A stretch of DNA of 64,000 nucleotides from JAWSVE01 sp050633885 (GCA_050633885.1 JBOEHK010000001.1:744001-808000), one strand, 5' to 3'; shown: positions 1 to 9,959, counted from the first letter of the stretch. Made by a program: numbers and translations. The notes: a model not told the origin generated them from the letters alone.

Positions 1-501
1 TTAGCCAATGGCTGGGATTCTTAATGTTTGACCCGGATATATTTTATTGGGATCAGTTAATAGCGGCTGATTAGCTTCAAAGATAACCGTATATTTGCCT
101 GCATTTTGATAAAACTCTTTTGCAATTTTGGATAAGGTGTCGCCAGATTTGACTGTGTAAAATTGTGCTTCAGGCTCTTGTTTTTCAACAGCTACCTGGC
201 AATCCACCGTGCTGATTCCGTGTTGATTACCAGCACAGAGTGTCACTTTTTCACTGGTGGCTTGATCTTCGATTGTTCCTGTTAGCGTTACTTGGTCACC
301 GTTGACTGCCACAATAACGTCTTTCGCTGCATCGCCAAACTCAGTCTCTAAATTCTTTTCAATATGGCTTTTTCGAATTTCATTCATGCGCTCGGGAGAT
401 ATTGTGACTGGTTTTGTAATATCTTCGTCATCATTGAGCATGTCATAAACAGCTCCGCCTAATTTTCCGCCAGCATCAGTTACAAAAGAAAATAATCCCA
501 T
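1..501 (-). CDS. kbp: LysM/BON-domain protein, Kbp (YgaU)-like
   Basis: Predicted small cytoplasmic protein of 166 residues. A BON domain spans roughly residues 25-105 and a C-terminal LysM domain about 113-162, with the typical start YTVKSGDTLSKIAKEF and end YPGQTLRIP. This is the architecture of E. coli Kbp/YgaU (149 residues), a K+-binding protein of the osmotic response; that role is family knowledge. No signal peptide is visible. The start has a GAGGAAAA ribosome site. The stop codon is at the very edge of the window, so the gene is complete, but its downstream neighbour is unseen. The LysM here is probably not a secreted peptidoglycan binder. Confidence 0.85.
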   Translation of the reverse strand: MGLFSFVTDAGGKLGGAVYDMLNDDEDITKPVTISPERMNEIRKSHIEKNLETEFGDAAKDVIVAVNGDQVTLTGTIEDQATSEKVTLCAGNQHGISTVDCQVAVEKQEPEAQFYTVKSGDTLSKIAKEFYQNAGKYTVIFEANQPLLTDPNKIYPGQTLRIPAIG

Positions 502-771
502 CGTGTTTTCCTCAGATCAAAAAAGTTATTGTTAGACGTTATTGTAAAAAAGCTATCCTATCGTTGAATTGAGACTGAGACAATCAATAATGTGTAGATA
601 ACAATACGTCATTCGTCATTGTCAAAAATGCTCGTCATGACTATAAACAACCTAAAATTGAATTGCTATTTAAACTAGTCGGCACGTAATGAAAGCGTAT
701 TTTGTATAGGGGGCAAGCTGTATGGGAGTTAAGCGGTTGAGGGAGTGATTAGAAGGTCTTGCGGGATAAGA

Positions 772-1419
772 TTATCCCGCGATTTGTTGCATCTCCTCAA
801 TTTTTTCTTTTAACGAATCGTTTTTTAATAAGTCGCTTTTTAATAGGTCGTCTTTTCCGAGAGTTTTGGAAAGATCGAATTCAGGCTTTTTTTCTTGTGG
901 ATCTAGAAACGCTTTTGCGTACTGTAGAGGTGTTGAAGAGATACCTTTTTTCCGGAAATAACGTTCAATTTCTTCTTCGCTTAAGCCTTGTGATGCCTTT
1001 TTGTCCCACTCACTCGCAAGATCTAAAAGTTTCATGAGGTTTTTCCAGCGACGCTCATCTCTCTCTGTGGGGGGAGTTTCTTGTCCAGACATGAGGTCGT
1101 AGATATATTTGAGCGTCCAGTCCGGTGGTGGGATTTTGTTTTCACGACAAAACTTTAGTGCATCCCTTATAGCGCAAGGATTTCGAGCATATTTCGTGCT
1201 TCTTCCTTTTGCACCAAAGTAGCCAGCATACAAAAGCTTTAAAGAGAGTAGCTTCGAGGTAAGTTGTCGCTCTCTTTCATTGTCAATGACGGTCTTAACC
1301 CAATCTAGCCCGTCAGATAAATCTCTAAGGCGGTCCGCCTCTTGTGTGTCTTTTAACAGGTTGGCTCTAATGGCGTCGGTAAAAAATGCATCAGATTCTG
1401 GCATTTTGTTGCTGCTCAT
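772..1419 (-). CDS. Uncharacterised 215-residue protein
   Basis: I do not recognise the family. The protein is soluble, without signal peptide or membrane segment, and highly charged. A central stretch (about residues 85-115, containing CRENKIPPPDW) is rich in aromatic residues and proline. The C-terminal third is Lys/Asp/Leu-rich, with a repeated DLLK/DSLK pattern (about residues 185-205) that may form a helix or coiled coil. A GGAAG site lies 8 bases before the ATG. The gene is a single transcription unit on the minus strand between kbp and cmoB. Nothing in its neighbours points to a function. Confidence 0.6.
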   Translation of the reverse strand: MSSNKMPESDAFFTDAIRANLLKDTQEADRLRDLSDGLDWVKTVIDNERERQLTSKLLSLKLLYAGYFGAKGRSTKYARNPCAIRDALKFCRENKIPPPDWTLKYIYDLMSGQETPPTERDERRWKNLMKLLDLASEWDKKASQGLSEEEIERYFRKKGISSTPLQYAKAFLDPQEKKPEFDLSKTLGKDDLLKSDLLKNDSLKEKIEEMQQIAG

Positions 1420-1743
1420 TCCCTACACTTCCTCTTACTGTAGTTAAAGGTGCGCTTTTACGCGGTCTGATTTCTTCATGAATCAGTATGTCGTGTTGTG
1501 TTGTGGCATTTTGAGATTGTATGCGTTACATGCTTAATGAGTGATGACTGGAGACTAGGCAGTCTTAACCGTTAGCACTCATCAGCTCTAAATAACCGTT
1601 CGTCGATACTACTGGTTACGGACAAAGAAAGGAATCAAGTTGTTAGGCCTTGTGGAATAATTATTTGTTATAAGTCGAAAAATAACGCCTAAGAAGGGTT
1701 TAGTTGCTTAAGAAGCAAGTGGATTATCTGCATTGCTGCCTAT
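1420..1743. other. Intergenic gap between cmoB and the 215-residue protein
   Basis: This 324-base stretch contains no credible ORF. A short 6-base inverted repeat (CTGATT at 1467-1472, AATCAG at 1481-1486) is the only structure seen. No rho-independent terminator for cmoB is evident. Confidence 0.5.
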
Positions 1744-2733
1744 CTATACCTCTGCAACAAAGATTCCTCTTAGCGGCGCTGGATGCCCCTCTACAGTTTT
1801 ACTATTGTCTTGGGGGTCAAGAAATTGTTCCAGTGAATAAAACTGCATCCATTCGGTCTGCCTTTGTTCTGCCTGTGAAGTTTGATTGATGTTCACGAGA
1901 CGTGGATTTTTGAGGCCAATTTTTTTAAGCCACCCTAACAATGTGTTAGCGGATGGTAGAAACCAAACATTATTCATCATGGCGTAACGGCCCTCTGGTA
2001 CGAGTACTTCATTTTTTTCACCAGGGATGATTAACGTTTCGAGAATTATCTGTCCACCAGGGTGAACGAGGGCTTTTAATTGCCTAATATGCTCAATAGG
2101 GGATGCTCTATGGTATAGCACTCCCATCGAAAACACCGCATCAAAAACAGCGGGTAACTCGTCAAAGTCGTCGAGCGTACAAGGGATAACGTCGATGGGA
2201 AGTGTTGTCCCATTGGTTGATTGCGGCGCAAAGTGTTTAGTGGTGTAAAATTGCGTGACAAATCGAGGAGATGGATCGATACCAATAACACGTTCAGCGC
2301 CTTCTCCTAACATCCTCCAGCAGTGATATCCATTACCGCATCCGACATCGAGTACTAATTTATTGTTGAGCGAATTGATATGAGGTAATAAACGATCCCA
2401 CTTCCAGTCTGAACGCCATTCTGTATCGATAAGAATATCGTGAATTGTAAAAGGACCTTTACGCCAAGGTGATAACTCTTGAAGTAAATGATTAAGTGTT
2501 TGTTTTAGCTCGGGTGACGTGTCGGTGGTTGCGCCGAAACGAACTTCATTTAAGCAGTTCATTACTTTCGTGGAAATCTCTGGCAATTGAGAAAGTGTTT
2601 TTTGCCAATGAATTAAATCACCGTGTCGTTGTGTGTCTAAATTTTCTCGAAGAATATGAGGTAATTGTTTACCCCAAGCACTTAAATCAGAATGATTGAG
2701 AAAGTGTTCTAAATCTTTAAATTTATTTATCAT
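1744..2733 (-). CDS. cmoB: tRNA U34 carboxymethyltransferase CmoB
   Basis: Transfers the carboxymethyl group of carboxy-S-adenosylmethionine to 5-hydroxyuridine at the tRNA wobble position, giving cmo5U34 (family knowledge). The 329-residue length matches the family (about 323). The Rossmann methyltransferase core is visible as VLDVGCGNGYHCWRMLGEGA followed by a GIDPS motif, with FDAVFSMGVLYHR further on. The gene follows cmoA after 6 bases, so the two form an operon. Substrates include tRNA-Ser(UGA) in E. coli, and a tRNA with that anticodon is encoded at 18.9 kb. Confidence 0.95.
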   Translation of the reverse strand: MINKFKDLEHFLNHSDLSAWGKQLPHILRENLDTQRHGDLIHWQKTLSQLPEISTKVMNCLNEVRFGATTDTSPELKQTLNHLLQELSPWRKGPFTIHDILIDTEWRSDWKWDRLLPHINSLNNKLVLDVGCGNGYHCWRMLGEGAERVIGIDPSPRFVTQFYTTKHFAPQSTNGTTLPIDVIPCTLDDFDELPAVFDAVFSMGVLYHRASPIEHIRQLKALVHPGGQIILETLIIPGEKNEVLVPEGRYAMMNNVWFLPSANTLLGWLKKIGLKNPRLVNINQTSQAEQRQTEWMQFYSLEQFLDPQDNSKTVEGHPAPLRGIFVAEV

Positions 2734-2739
2734 GGTTAA

Positions 2740-3480
2740 TTATTTGATCGCAATCATAGAAGCAAAATTAAAGCATTGAAACCAGACATCTTGGCTTAAA
2801 AATCCTGCCGATCTAAAACGTTCTCGATGAGCTTCAAGAGTTTCTGGGATAAGTACATTGTCGATTGCGGAGCGTTTTTGTGCAATTTCTAAATCAGAAT
2901 AGCCATTAGCACGTTTGAAATTGTGATGAAGCTCCGTCATTAAATTTTGATGAGCCTCATCTTCGAAGCACACCTTTTCTGACATAATTAAAATGCCACC
3001 CGGTAATAGTGAGTTATAAATTTTTTGGATCAGTTCGTTTCTATCCGAAAGAGGGATGAATTGCAGAGTGAAGTTAAGAACGACCACCGACGCGTTACTC
3101 ATGGGAGCGTGTTGGATATCGGCATGGACAAGCTCTATGGGTATTTTTCGTTGATTTTTTGGTTGCTCCGACAGAAGAGATGAAAAATTATTTAGCATCG
3201 CTTCTGAATTATCTATGCCAATAATTCGACAGTCTTTCGCATTGATTGATTGTTGCATTGCCAGACTGGCGGCGCCTAAAGAGCAACCTAAATCATAACA
3301 ATTGCTTGCGTTTTGTGCATATCGCTCTGACATTTCGCCAATCATTTTTATGATCGCTTCGTAACCTGGTACTGATCTTTGAATCATATCAGGAAAGACC
3401 TTGACGACATGCTCATCGAAAGTAAAACGAGCAACGGTATCTAGGGTTTCAGCAAACAACGTATCTTTGTATGTACTCAT
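2740..3480 (-). CDS. cmoA: Carboxy-S-adenosyl-L-methionine synthase CmoA
   Basis: Makes Cx-SAM from SAM and prephenate, the donor used by CmoB. The 246-residue protein begins MSTYKDTLFAE and contains the SAM-binding strand YDLGCSLGAASLA and the IIGIDNSEAML segment. The frame stays open upstream to 3597, but the extra 39 residues have no counterpart in E. coli CmoA (247 residues), so I start at 3480. It is the first gene of cmoA-cmoB and is divergent from the receiver/TPR gene, the two sharing a spacer of about 215 bases. Confidence 0.95.
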   Translation of the reverse strand: MSTYKDTLFAETLDTVARFTFDEHVVKVFPDMIQRSVPGYEAIIKMIGEMSERYAQNASNCYDLGCSLGAASLAMQQSINAKDCRIIGIDNSEAMLNNFSSLLSEQPKNQRKIPIELVHADIQHAPMSNASVVVLNFTLQFIPLSDRNELIQKIYNSLLPGGILIMSEKVCFEDEAHQNLMTELHHNFKRANGYSDLEIAQKRSAIDNVLIPETLEAHRERFRSAGFLSQDVWFQCFNFASMIAIK

Positions 3481-3696
3481 AATCAATATGACATTTTTAG
3501 TAAAAGCAGCGTTTAGGCGCGAGATTATAAGGGAATAGCGAAGCGCATGCGAACTCCTTTGAAAGTGAGACAAGACGTATGCCAGCGCGTAAAACAATAA
3601 CCTGGTCTATTCTTTAAAGAGGTAAAACTTCGTGTTTTTTAGATCTTAAATGAGTCTGAATGATGTCAATAAGTCGCATCGTTGGTAGGGGCCAGA

Positions 3697-5544
3697 GTGA
3701 TTAGTCATCAACAAAAGTCAATTCGTGTACTTTTAGTAGATAGCGTACATTCATATCGGCAATTCCTAGTAAAAATATTTCGAGATGTAGGTATTACAAA
3801 TACCGTTGGGGTAGGATCGGCGGATGAAGCGATAGACTGTGTTAGTCATCAATTCTTTGATGTGATTATTAGTGAGTATGACTTAGAACAGGGAAAAAAT
3901 GGTATTCAGTTTTTGGAGGCTCTAAGAGCAAAACAGATATTACCTCCCGAAACGGTTTTTATCTTTTTATCGGCTGAGACGAGCAAGTCAATTGTTGTCA
4001 GTGCATATGATTTAGAACCCGATGCTTATTTAACAAAACCAATCAATGCAAAAGAATGTCTTGAGAGGGTCACAAGGCTACTTAGCCTCAAAGCAAAGCT
4101 CAAAAAAGTGTATCAAATAGCAGGGGATTTATACTATAAACATCCACTCTTGCCCAAAGAAAAGAATAGAAATGAAATGGGTACAGCGATTGATTTTTTA
4201 TCTGCAATGCTTCTCACTGTTGATAATCCAGCAAGCAAGTTAAGAAATACATGCCAAAAAATGCTGGGAAGAGCTTATCTGAGAGCAGGGGATTTTCAAT
4301 CAGCCGAAGAAGTCTATCGCCAAGTATTAGAGGTTATGCCTGTCGACTGGGCGAAAGTGGGTATGGCCATTATTAAAAAAGAAAAAGATAACACTGATGA
4401 AGCCATTAAAGATTTAGAAAATATTATAAAAGCATATCCCCTTTGTTTGGAAGCATATGATCAATTGATTGATATTCACTCGAGTAAACACGATAAGGAA
4501 TCACATAAAGAAATACTTTTTCAATCTGCTCAGTTATCGCCTTTATCCATTTTGCGACAAGAGCAACTTGGGTTGGTGTCATTTAATCTAAGTGATTACA
4601 AGCTGTCTACAGTTGCGTTTCAAGCAACTGTAAAATTGGGGCGTTTTTCTGTTTACGATAAGTTTTCTAATTATGTTGATTTCGGAAGAGCCGCCAATCT
4701 TTATGTACAAGAAGCACCTGATGAAAATAGAGTGTTGTTACAAGACGCGATTAAAGCGTTAGGTGCAGCAGACGAAAGATTTGAGTTGTCAGAGGAAGAA
4801 TTAGCCCAACTTGCTTTGGTGAAGAGTCAGTCTTATGCCGTTCAGAGAAATAATGAATTAACACAAGAGAGTATATTGCTTGCCTCCCAGCGCTTAGAGG
4901 GTTTAGATGACAAAAAACAGATAGAAACAGATATTGATATTATACTGTTAAATCGATTAAATATTGGTGAAAATCTTTTCTCGAATCAAGACACGATTGA
5001 AGAAATTACTTCAAAATATAAAAATAACGAGTTGGCACTTGAAAAAATTGATAAGTTCTTAGATGAGCCTATTAGCCAAGCAAATAAGGAATATATTGGA
5101 CGTATCAATAAAGAAGGAATTCATTTTTATGAGAAAAAACAGTTTCAAGAATCTATTACTTGTTTTGAGCGCGCTATAAAATCTTTCCCAAAATATGTTC
5201 CATTGCACCTAAACTTAGTACAGGCATTATATGGTTATTGTGAAAACGGCTGTTCAGAGAAGAAGGCGGTTAAAGAAAGCAGTATTACTACAAGTATTAC
5301 TACAAGTGTTGCTAAAAAAGTGGATACCAATGCTGCTAAAAATGTCGCTATGAGAGAAGAGAATGATGAGGATGTTGCTTCGGTAATGACCCATCGAGCA
5401 CAAAAGAAAAAATCATTCGATAGGGCAAATTCAATCCTCTCTTTCATTAAAAATGAAATAAACGAATCTCATCAAGAATATAAGCGTTATATCCAGCTTC
5501 AAGAAATGATTGCAGATATAGCGCCGTCTTTCAATGAACATTAA
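3697..5544 (+). CDS. Response-regulator receiver with TPR repeats, degenerate phospho-site
   Basis: Predicted cytoplasmic protein of 615 residues: a CheY-like receiver (about 9-125) followed by a long helical region with tetratricopeptide-like repeats (about 140-530). The receiver keeps the switch Ser (FIFLSAET) and the conserved Lys (YLTKP). However, the acidic pair is Asp15-Ser16, and the usual phospho-acceptor Asp is Glu60 (DVIISEYDL). This suggests a constitutive or phosphorylation-independent state, which is inference. A short Thr/Ser/Ala-rich low-complexity patch lies at about 520-545. I chose the GTG at 3697 because AGGGG sits 5 bases before it; a TTG at 3682 is in frame. The output is probably protein-protein contact, since no DNA-binding or enzyme domain is visible. 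Confidence 0.8.
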   Translation: MISHQQKSIRVLLVDSVHSYRQFLVKIFRDVGITNTVGVGSADEAIDCVSHQFFDVIISEYDLEQGKNGIQFLEALRAKQILPPETVFIFLSAETSKSIVVSAYDLEPDAYLTKPINAKECLERVTRLLSLKAKLKKVYQIAGDLYYKHPLLPKEKNRNEMGTAIDFLSAMLLTVDNPASKLRNTCQKMLGRAYLRAGDFQSAEEVYRQVLEVMPVDWAKVGMAIIKKEKDNTDEAIKDLENIIKAYPLCLEAYDQLIDIHSSKHDKESHKEILFQSAQLSPLSILRQEQLGLVSFNLSDYKLSTVAFQATVKLGRFSVYDKFSNYVDFGRAANLYVQEAPDENRVLLQDAIKALGAADERFELSEEELAQLALVKSQSYAVQRNNELTQESILLASQRLEGLDDKKQIETDIDIILLNRLNIGENLFSNQDTIEEITSKYKNNELALEKIDKFLDEPISQANKEYIGRINKEGIHFYEKKQFQESITCFERAIKSFPKYVPLHLNLVQALYGYCENGCSEKKAVKESSITTSITTSVAKKVDTNAAKNVAMREENDEDVASVMTHRAQKKKSFDRANSILSFIKNEINESHQEYKRYIQLQEMIADIAPSFNEH

Positions 5545-5582
5545 ATGAGAAAACTTTAGCTTGAATAGGCTATAGGTTTTGA

Positions 5583-8558
5583 TTATAGATGAATGATTTC
5601 TAGTCCCAGTGATTGGGTAATAGGACTATTGTCTTTCGATGTGATAACAGCCGTATTTTCTTTTGTTTTATTCTGTAAATACGTTTTAGCGACTCGCTGC
5701 AAATCATTTGCTGTGACATTGAGTACGTTGTCACGAAACGTTTCTCTGATTTCAAGCGTTCGCCCATTAAGTTCTGCGTGAAATGCTTGTTTAGCTTCAC
5801 CAGCAGGAGAAGCAGGTTTGTCGATTGAGCTGACTACCCCAAGAATAGCTTCCTCCACGGGCGCCCATTCATGTTGTGTGTCGATGACCCATTCAACAGA
5901 TTTATCAAAATCGCTTAGGGTTTCGGTCAAGCGTGGATCCCTATAAGAATAAAAACGAAATGCACCGATGCTATTGTCTTGTTGAGCACCACCGCCATAA
6001 GCGCCACCTTGTTCGCGTATCGTGCGATGTAAAAAACCATTGCGTAAAAAACCACCTAACACTGTCAGCGCAGCCGAATCAGCGTGAGTGGTGGATACTG
6101 TCGGAAATGCTTTCGCGCAGAAATTGACTTGGGTGCCGGTAATCCAAGCTTGTTTTATAGGGTTTGAATCCACTTGAGGCAATTTTATGTTTCCGGAATT
6201 TAATTTAGCCGGGGACGTTTTGTCATATTTGTTCCATGTAGAAGCTAGAGAACTTTTTTGTTCTGAAATGGAGTGGTTCTCACCGATTAATAAAAATTGT
6301 AATGGTTGTTGGATAATTTTTTGATGTATTGTTTTAAATAAGTTTCCAATCGCTTTCAAATGTTCTGGATCGTTTAGTGAGTCGTCTAATTGCTTAATGG
6401 ATGAAATCCCCGCAAGACCAGAAAGTTCATGGTTTAACTGACTAATAGGGCAGATGCGGGAAGATGCAGCACTCATCGCCAATCCATGTCCGTTACCTGT
6501 AACACTTGACTCACGACGTGCACGTATTTGTGAAATTAATTCTCTGATTCTGGTCAGCTCTTTGAAATTGACTTTATGTAAAGAGTCACCCATAAGTTGA
6601 GTCATATTAGAATGATTATCAGCTAGGGCTTTCGAGCTTAAAATAATATGCCCGTGAGACTTTTGCGTATCATTGATGTCAGGTTTAATCGAAGAAAAAG
6701 CATTGAGAGAGCCTACCGTTTGTGATTGTAGTTTTTGAGTGTCTAAATAATTTAAATCACCAATACCCAATTCAGTTAAGCACGCCGTATATAAAGGTAA
6801 TATTTTTAGTTCTTCCTCAGAGAGACAGGGGATATCAATAATTGCTTGTTGATAAACAAGGCCATTTGTTCCTGCTGTGTAGCTTGCAATAGGTAGATTA
6901 TTGATTTGCGACAACTGGCCTTCTATATGATGAATTTTATGAGGTACATCCTCTAAATCTACTTTGGGTAAAATAGACATATCATCTTTTTGTTCTTGTC
7001 GCTTCTGAAGATCTGCGGCAAGCTGTATGACTTTTTGTTTGTCTTGATCTGATAATGTAGATTTCAGTTGGGCCAGTGTTTTAGCTTCCGCTTGTTTTTT
7101 TCTTTCTGATAATTTGGTGTTTGGTTTCATGACTAACCGAACACGATGTTGATTGTTTAAGAGTAACTCTCCCACCAAATGTTTAATATATTCAGGGTCT
7201 TTAATTTTCTTTCTTAAGTGAGATAGAGCGGGATCAATATCGAGAAGACCAACAGGGTCTCCGCGATGCGTCGCTGCGGTAAGAGCATTAAGAATTAACT
7301 GCAAACCATAAGGATAACCATCGCCGCCGATTTCCCGTTGTTGTAATTCAAGTTGATGCAAACATGCTTCAACATCTTTTAAGGGAATGCCTTGTTGTGC
7401 GACATTGTTCAGGGTGTCTAATACCAAATGTTCAAACTCATCGGCCTTATCATTTTCACTGCCTTCTATACCACAGACGAACGTGAGTTCGTATTGCGAG
7501 TCATCTAATCCGCAAAGAGGAGAGGGCGAGCTTCCCAGGTTGGTAGTTTCAAGTGCATGTTGTAATGGGGAGGCGCTATTATCAAACAGGACACTAGCAA
7601 GTAACTGTGCTTCAAGTGCCTCAATTAGATTCGTTGTTTTTCCTAATAGCCATCCCATGACAATATGCGTTTTATTATTAATGATTCCCGTCTCAGATTC
7701 TTCGTCGTTGTAAGGGTAAAACTCCTCGACCCGCAAGGGTGCTTGATACCGTTTTTCGGCAGGGACAAAAATCCTTTCATCGAGTTTTTGGAATCGTTTG
7801 AGGGCTTGCTGTTCAAATTTTTGCTGGTGGTCTTTTGCTGGAATATTTCCATAAGTCATGAAGATGGCATTGCTAGGATGATAATGCGTTTTGTAAAAAT
7901 GCTTTAATTGTTCATAGCTTAAATCAGTGATTGATTCAGGATCGCCACCACTGTTGTAATGGTAAGTTGTTGTTGGATAAAGATACTTACACAATGCTTG
8001 CCAGAGTTGAGACGGTACTGAGCTCATCGCACCTTTCATTTCATTAAAGACGACACCTTTATAAACCAAATCTGAATTCATATTATTCGGTTCTTCAAAT
8101 TCAATGCGATGACCTTCTTGTGCAAAATCCAAAGGATCTAGGCGTGAAAAGAAAACGGCATCAAGATAGACATCCAGTAAGTTATCAAAATCTTTTTTAT
8201 TCTGGCTGGCAAAGGGGTAGGCTGTCCAATCCGAACTGGTAAATGCGTTCATGAACGTATTAATCGAACGCCTAATCATCATAAAGAATGGATCGCGGAC
8301 AGGGTATTTTTCACTGCCGCAAAGTGCAGTATGTTCCAGGATATGAGCGACACCGGTAGAGTCGTGAGGGACCGTCCTCAGGGCGACAAGGAAAACATTT
8401 TCATCATTGTCCGACGCCAAATGTATATGGGATGCACCAGTGGCTTGATGCTCATATTCTTCAAACGTGATGTTAAGCGATTCGATGTGCTGGGATCGTC
8501 GAAGAAGAAAGGGTGAATTTTCCGAATTTGTTGCAGTGTTTTTTTGTGTTTGGCTCAT
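5583..8558 (-). CDS. M16C insulinase-family zinc peptidase (presequence protease-like)
   Basis: A 991-residue metallopeptidase of the PreP/Cym1 type. The inverted zinc motif HILEH is near residue 72, in the segment HILEHTALCGSEKYPV, and a downstream FNEMKGAM segment is also family-typical. The whole two-half M16C fold appears present, including the C-terminal REQGGAYGGGA motif shared by insulinase-family proteins. No signal peptide is visible, so it may degrade peptides in the cytoplasm, as organellar PreP degrades targeting peptides. It is convergent with the receiver/TPR gene, only 38 bases apart, with no clear terminator between them. Confidence 0.9.
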   Translation of the reverse strand: MSQTQKNTATNSENSPFLLRRSQHIESLNITFEEYEHQATGASHIHLASDNDENVFLVALRTVPHDSTGVAHILEHTALCGSEKYPVRDPFFMMIRRSINTFMNAFTSSDWTAYPFASQNKKDFDNLLDVYLDAVFFSRLDPLDFAQEGHRIEFEEPNNMNSDLVYKGVVFNEMKGAMSSVPSQLWQALCKYLYPTTTYHYNSGGDPESITDLSYEQLKHFYKTHYHPSNAIFMTYGNIPAKDHQQKFEQQALKRFQKLDERIFVPAEKRYQAPLRVEEFYPYNDEESETGIINNKTHIVMGWLLGKTTNLIEALEAQLLASVLFDNSASPLQHALETTNLGSSPSPLCGLDDSQYELTFVCGIEGSENDKADEFEHLVLDTLNNVAQQGIPLKDVEACLHQLELQQREIGGDGYPYGLQLILNALTAATHRGDPVGLLDIDPALSHLRKKIKDPEYIKHLVGELLLNNQHRVRLVMKPNTKLSERKKQAEAKTLAQLKSTLSDQDKQKVIQLAADLQKRQEQKDDMSILPKVDLEDVPHKIHHIEGQLSQINNLPIASYTAGTNGLVYQQAIIDIPCLSEEELKILPLYTACLTELGIGDLNYLDTQKLQSQTVGSLNAFSSIKPDINDTQKSHGHIILSSKALADNHSNMTQLMGDSLHKVNFKELTRIRELISQIRARRESSVTGNGHGLAMSAASSRICPISQLNHELSGLAGISSIKQLDDSLNDPEHLKAIGNLFKTIHQKIIQQPLQFLLIGENHSISEQKSSLASTWNKYDKTSPAKLNSGNIKLPQVDSNPIKQAWITGTQVNFCAKAFPTVSTTHADSAALTVLGGFLRNGFLHRTIREQGGAYGGGAQQDNSIGAFRFYSYRDPRLTETLSDFDKSVEWVIDTQHEWAPVEEAILGVVSSIDKPASPAGEAKQAFHAELNGRTLEIRETFRDNVLNVTANDLQRVAKTYLQNKTKENTAVITSKDNSPITQSLGLEIIHL

Positions 8559-8756
8559 ATAAACGTCTATTTCTCTAAGTCAGAGGGACAAAATTACAGT
8601 GACATTAACTGGCATGATTGATTTTGATTATCTTAAAGACAGAACATCATGAATTGCCAATAGTAGTTAGTGAGTTGTCAATGTTAGCGAAAAAATTAGC
8701 AGCCATTATAAAGAAAATAGAAACGATAAAATAGCGCGTTTATGTTGTAAATGAAT

Positions 8757-9104
8757 TTAAAAAGACTTAAATGGAGACTGGGTATTGATGAGAACGCTTT
8801 TCTGTTGTCGGGTTAATTTTTTGATTTGATGCTCTCTTTTACTTGCAACACTTCTATTTTTAGCGGGTTCTTGAAAAATGAATTGTTTCGGCTTGTCACT
8901 TCGAAAAAATTTAGCGCCTTTACCCGTTATGTGCGCGCTCCAACGGCGTTGCATATTGTTTGTAATGCCAGTGTATAAACGACCTGAAACTGTTTGAATC
9001 ATGTAGACAACCCAGTATTGATCGGGTTCTTGAGAGTTCTGCTCGTCTAAAGCCTTTTCATTCACGTGAGTTGAGTTTAATGAATCAAAAACAGGTGTTT
9101 TCAT
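8757..9104 (-). CDS. GIY-YIG nuclease-superfamily protein
   Basis: Small 115-residue protein with a single GIY-YIG domain at about 30-105: WVVYMIQTVSGRLYTGITNN, then RRWSAH and a Lys-rich tail. It resembles the stand-alone YhbQ/UPF0213 group, whose role is poorly defined; nuclease activity on DNA or RNA is expected from the superfamily only. The first motif reads VVY instead of GIY, as is common in this group. The N-terminal 28 residues are extra and look disordered. A later start is possible. Confidence 0.8.
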   Translation of the reverse strand: MKTPVFDSLNSTHVNEKALDEQNSQEPDQYWVVYMIQTVSGRLYTGITNNMQRRWSAHITGKGAKFFRSDKPKQFIFQEPAKNRSVASKREHQIKKLTRQQKSVLINTQSPFKSF

Positions 9105-9182
9105 AGTGTTAGTGTAATGTCATTGGGTTTCTTAGGGGGATGCTTATCATAGAAATCCGATATCCAATAGCCTTTGTCTAGA

Positions 9183-9959
9183 TTACTTCACTAAAAAATC
9201 TTTAGCTTCATTTATTTTAGCGGCAAGGTAATTGCTTCCACCTCGATCAGGATGCATTTTTTGCATGAGTTTTTTGTGAGCCAAGATAATATCTTCTTTT
9301 GTGGCAGTGTCTTTTAAACCTAATATCTCTAGTGCTTCTGTTCTCGTCATCTCTGAAGAGGTCGGTCTCTTATTGGAATCACTCTCTTCGTTTTTTTGTT
9401 CGTTGTTATTATCGAAATGATCTTCTTCAAAATGTTTTTCAGCGAAGGCGCGTAATAATTGATGGGATTCCTGATCATGCTTCGAGTAGTAATTAAGAAG
9501 TTCTTGAATGTTATCGATAGTTAATTCATTCAGGTCGCTTCCTTCAAACAAGCCAAATAGTACGTGGCCGGTAATATCCCCCGAGTCATGATTAAGTATA
9601 ACTTTTAGATAATCTGTTTGGACAGATGAGCTATTTCCAGAATTTCCTGAAAACGTATTGGGTGACGGTGAATTTTTAAAGCTTTTATAGAGTGGCAATA
9701 AACCCGGTAGTAAGCGCAGCAGCATGGGTAAGAAGTGTTTTATAGTGGGGATCAAGGCAGCGAAAATTGCACTGATCCAATGAAGTCGGCCAGTGACGAT
9801 AAGAATTAATAAAATACCCATTAAAACAGTAAAGCCAAATTTAAAGAGTAAGTTTTTTTGCTGCTGTTTAGGTTTGCTCTTTAAATATTTTTTTAAAAAA
9901 CTAAATCCAAAACTGAGAATAACAATACAAGCGATTGTTAGGACTAATCGAACAATCAT
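9183..9959 (-). CDS. Membrane-anchored J-domain protein
   Basis: 258 residues. Two hydrophobic N-terminal segments (about 3-22 and 42-62) and a third, less certain one (about 65-95) give a membrane anchor. A linker rich in Ser/Asn follows, then an acidic Asn/Glu-rich stretch (about 185-205). The C-terminal J domain (about 205-258) carries the HPD motif in KMHPDRGGS. J domains stimulate DnaK-type Hsp70 ATPase; HPDRGGS is also the signature of Tim14/Pam18-like and several bacterial membrane J proteins. It is co-directional with the VWA gene upstream (33 bases apart) and probably in the same operon. AGGA lies 7 bases before the ATG. Confidence 0.8.
   Translation of the reverse strand: MIVRLVLTIACIVILSFGFSFLKKYLKSKPKQQQKNLLFKFGFTVLMGILLILIVTGRLHWISAIFAALIPTIKHFLPMLLRLLPGLLPLYKSFKNSPSPNTFSGNSGNSSSVQTDYLKVILNHDSGDITGHVLFGLFEGSDLNELTIDNIQELLNYYSKHDQESHQLLRAFAEKHFEEDHFDNNNEQKNEESDSNKRPTSSEMTRTEALEILGLKDTATKEDIILAHKKLMQKMHPDRGGSNYLAAKINEAKDFLVK

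Noticed and set aside
3481..3597. N-terminal extension of cmoA
   Set aside because: The 39 additional residues have no match to CmoA and the start at 3480 gives the exact family length.
9061..9075. Second parS-like core TTCACGTGA
   Set aside because: It lies within the GIY-YIG coding sequence and the flanking bases do not match the consensus.
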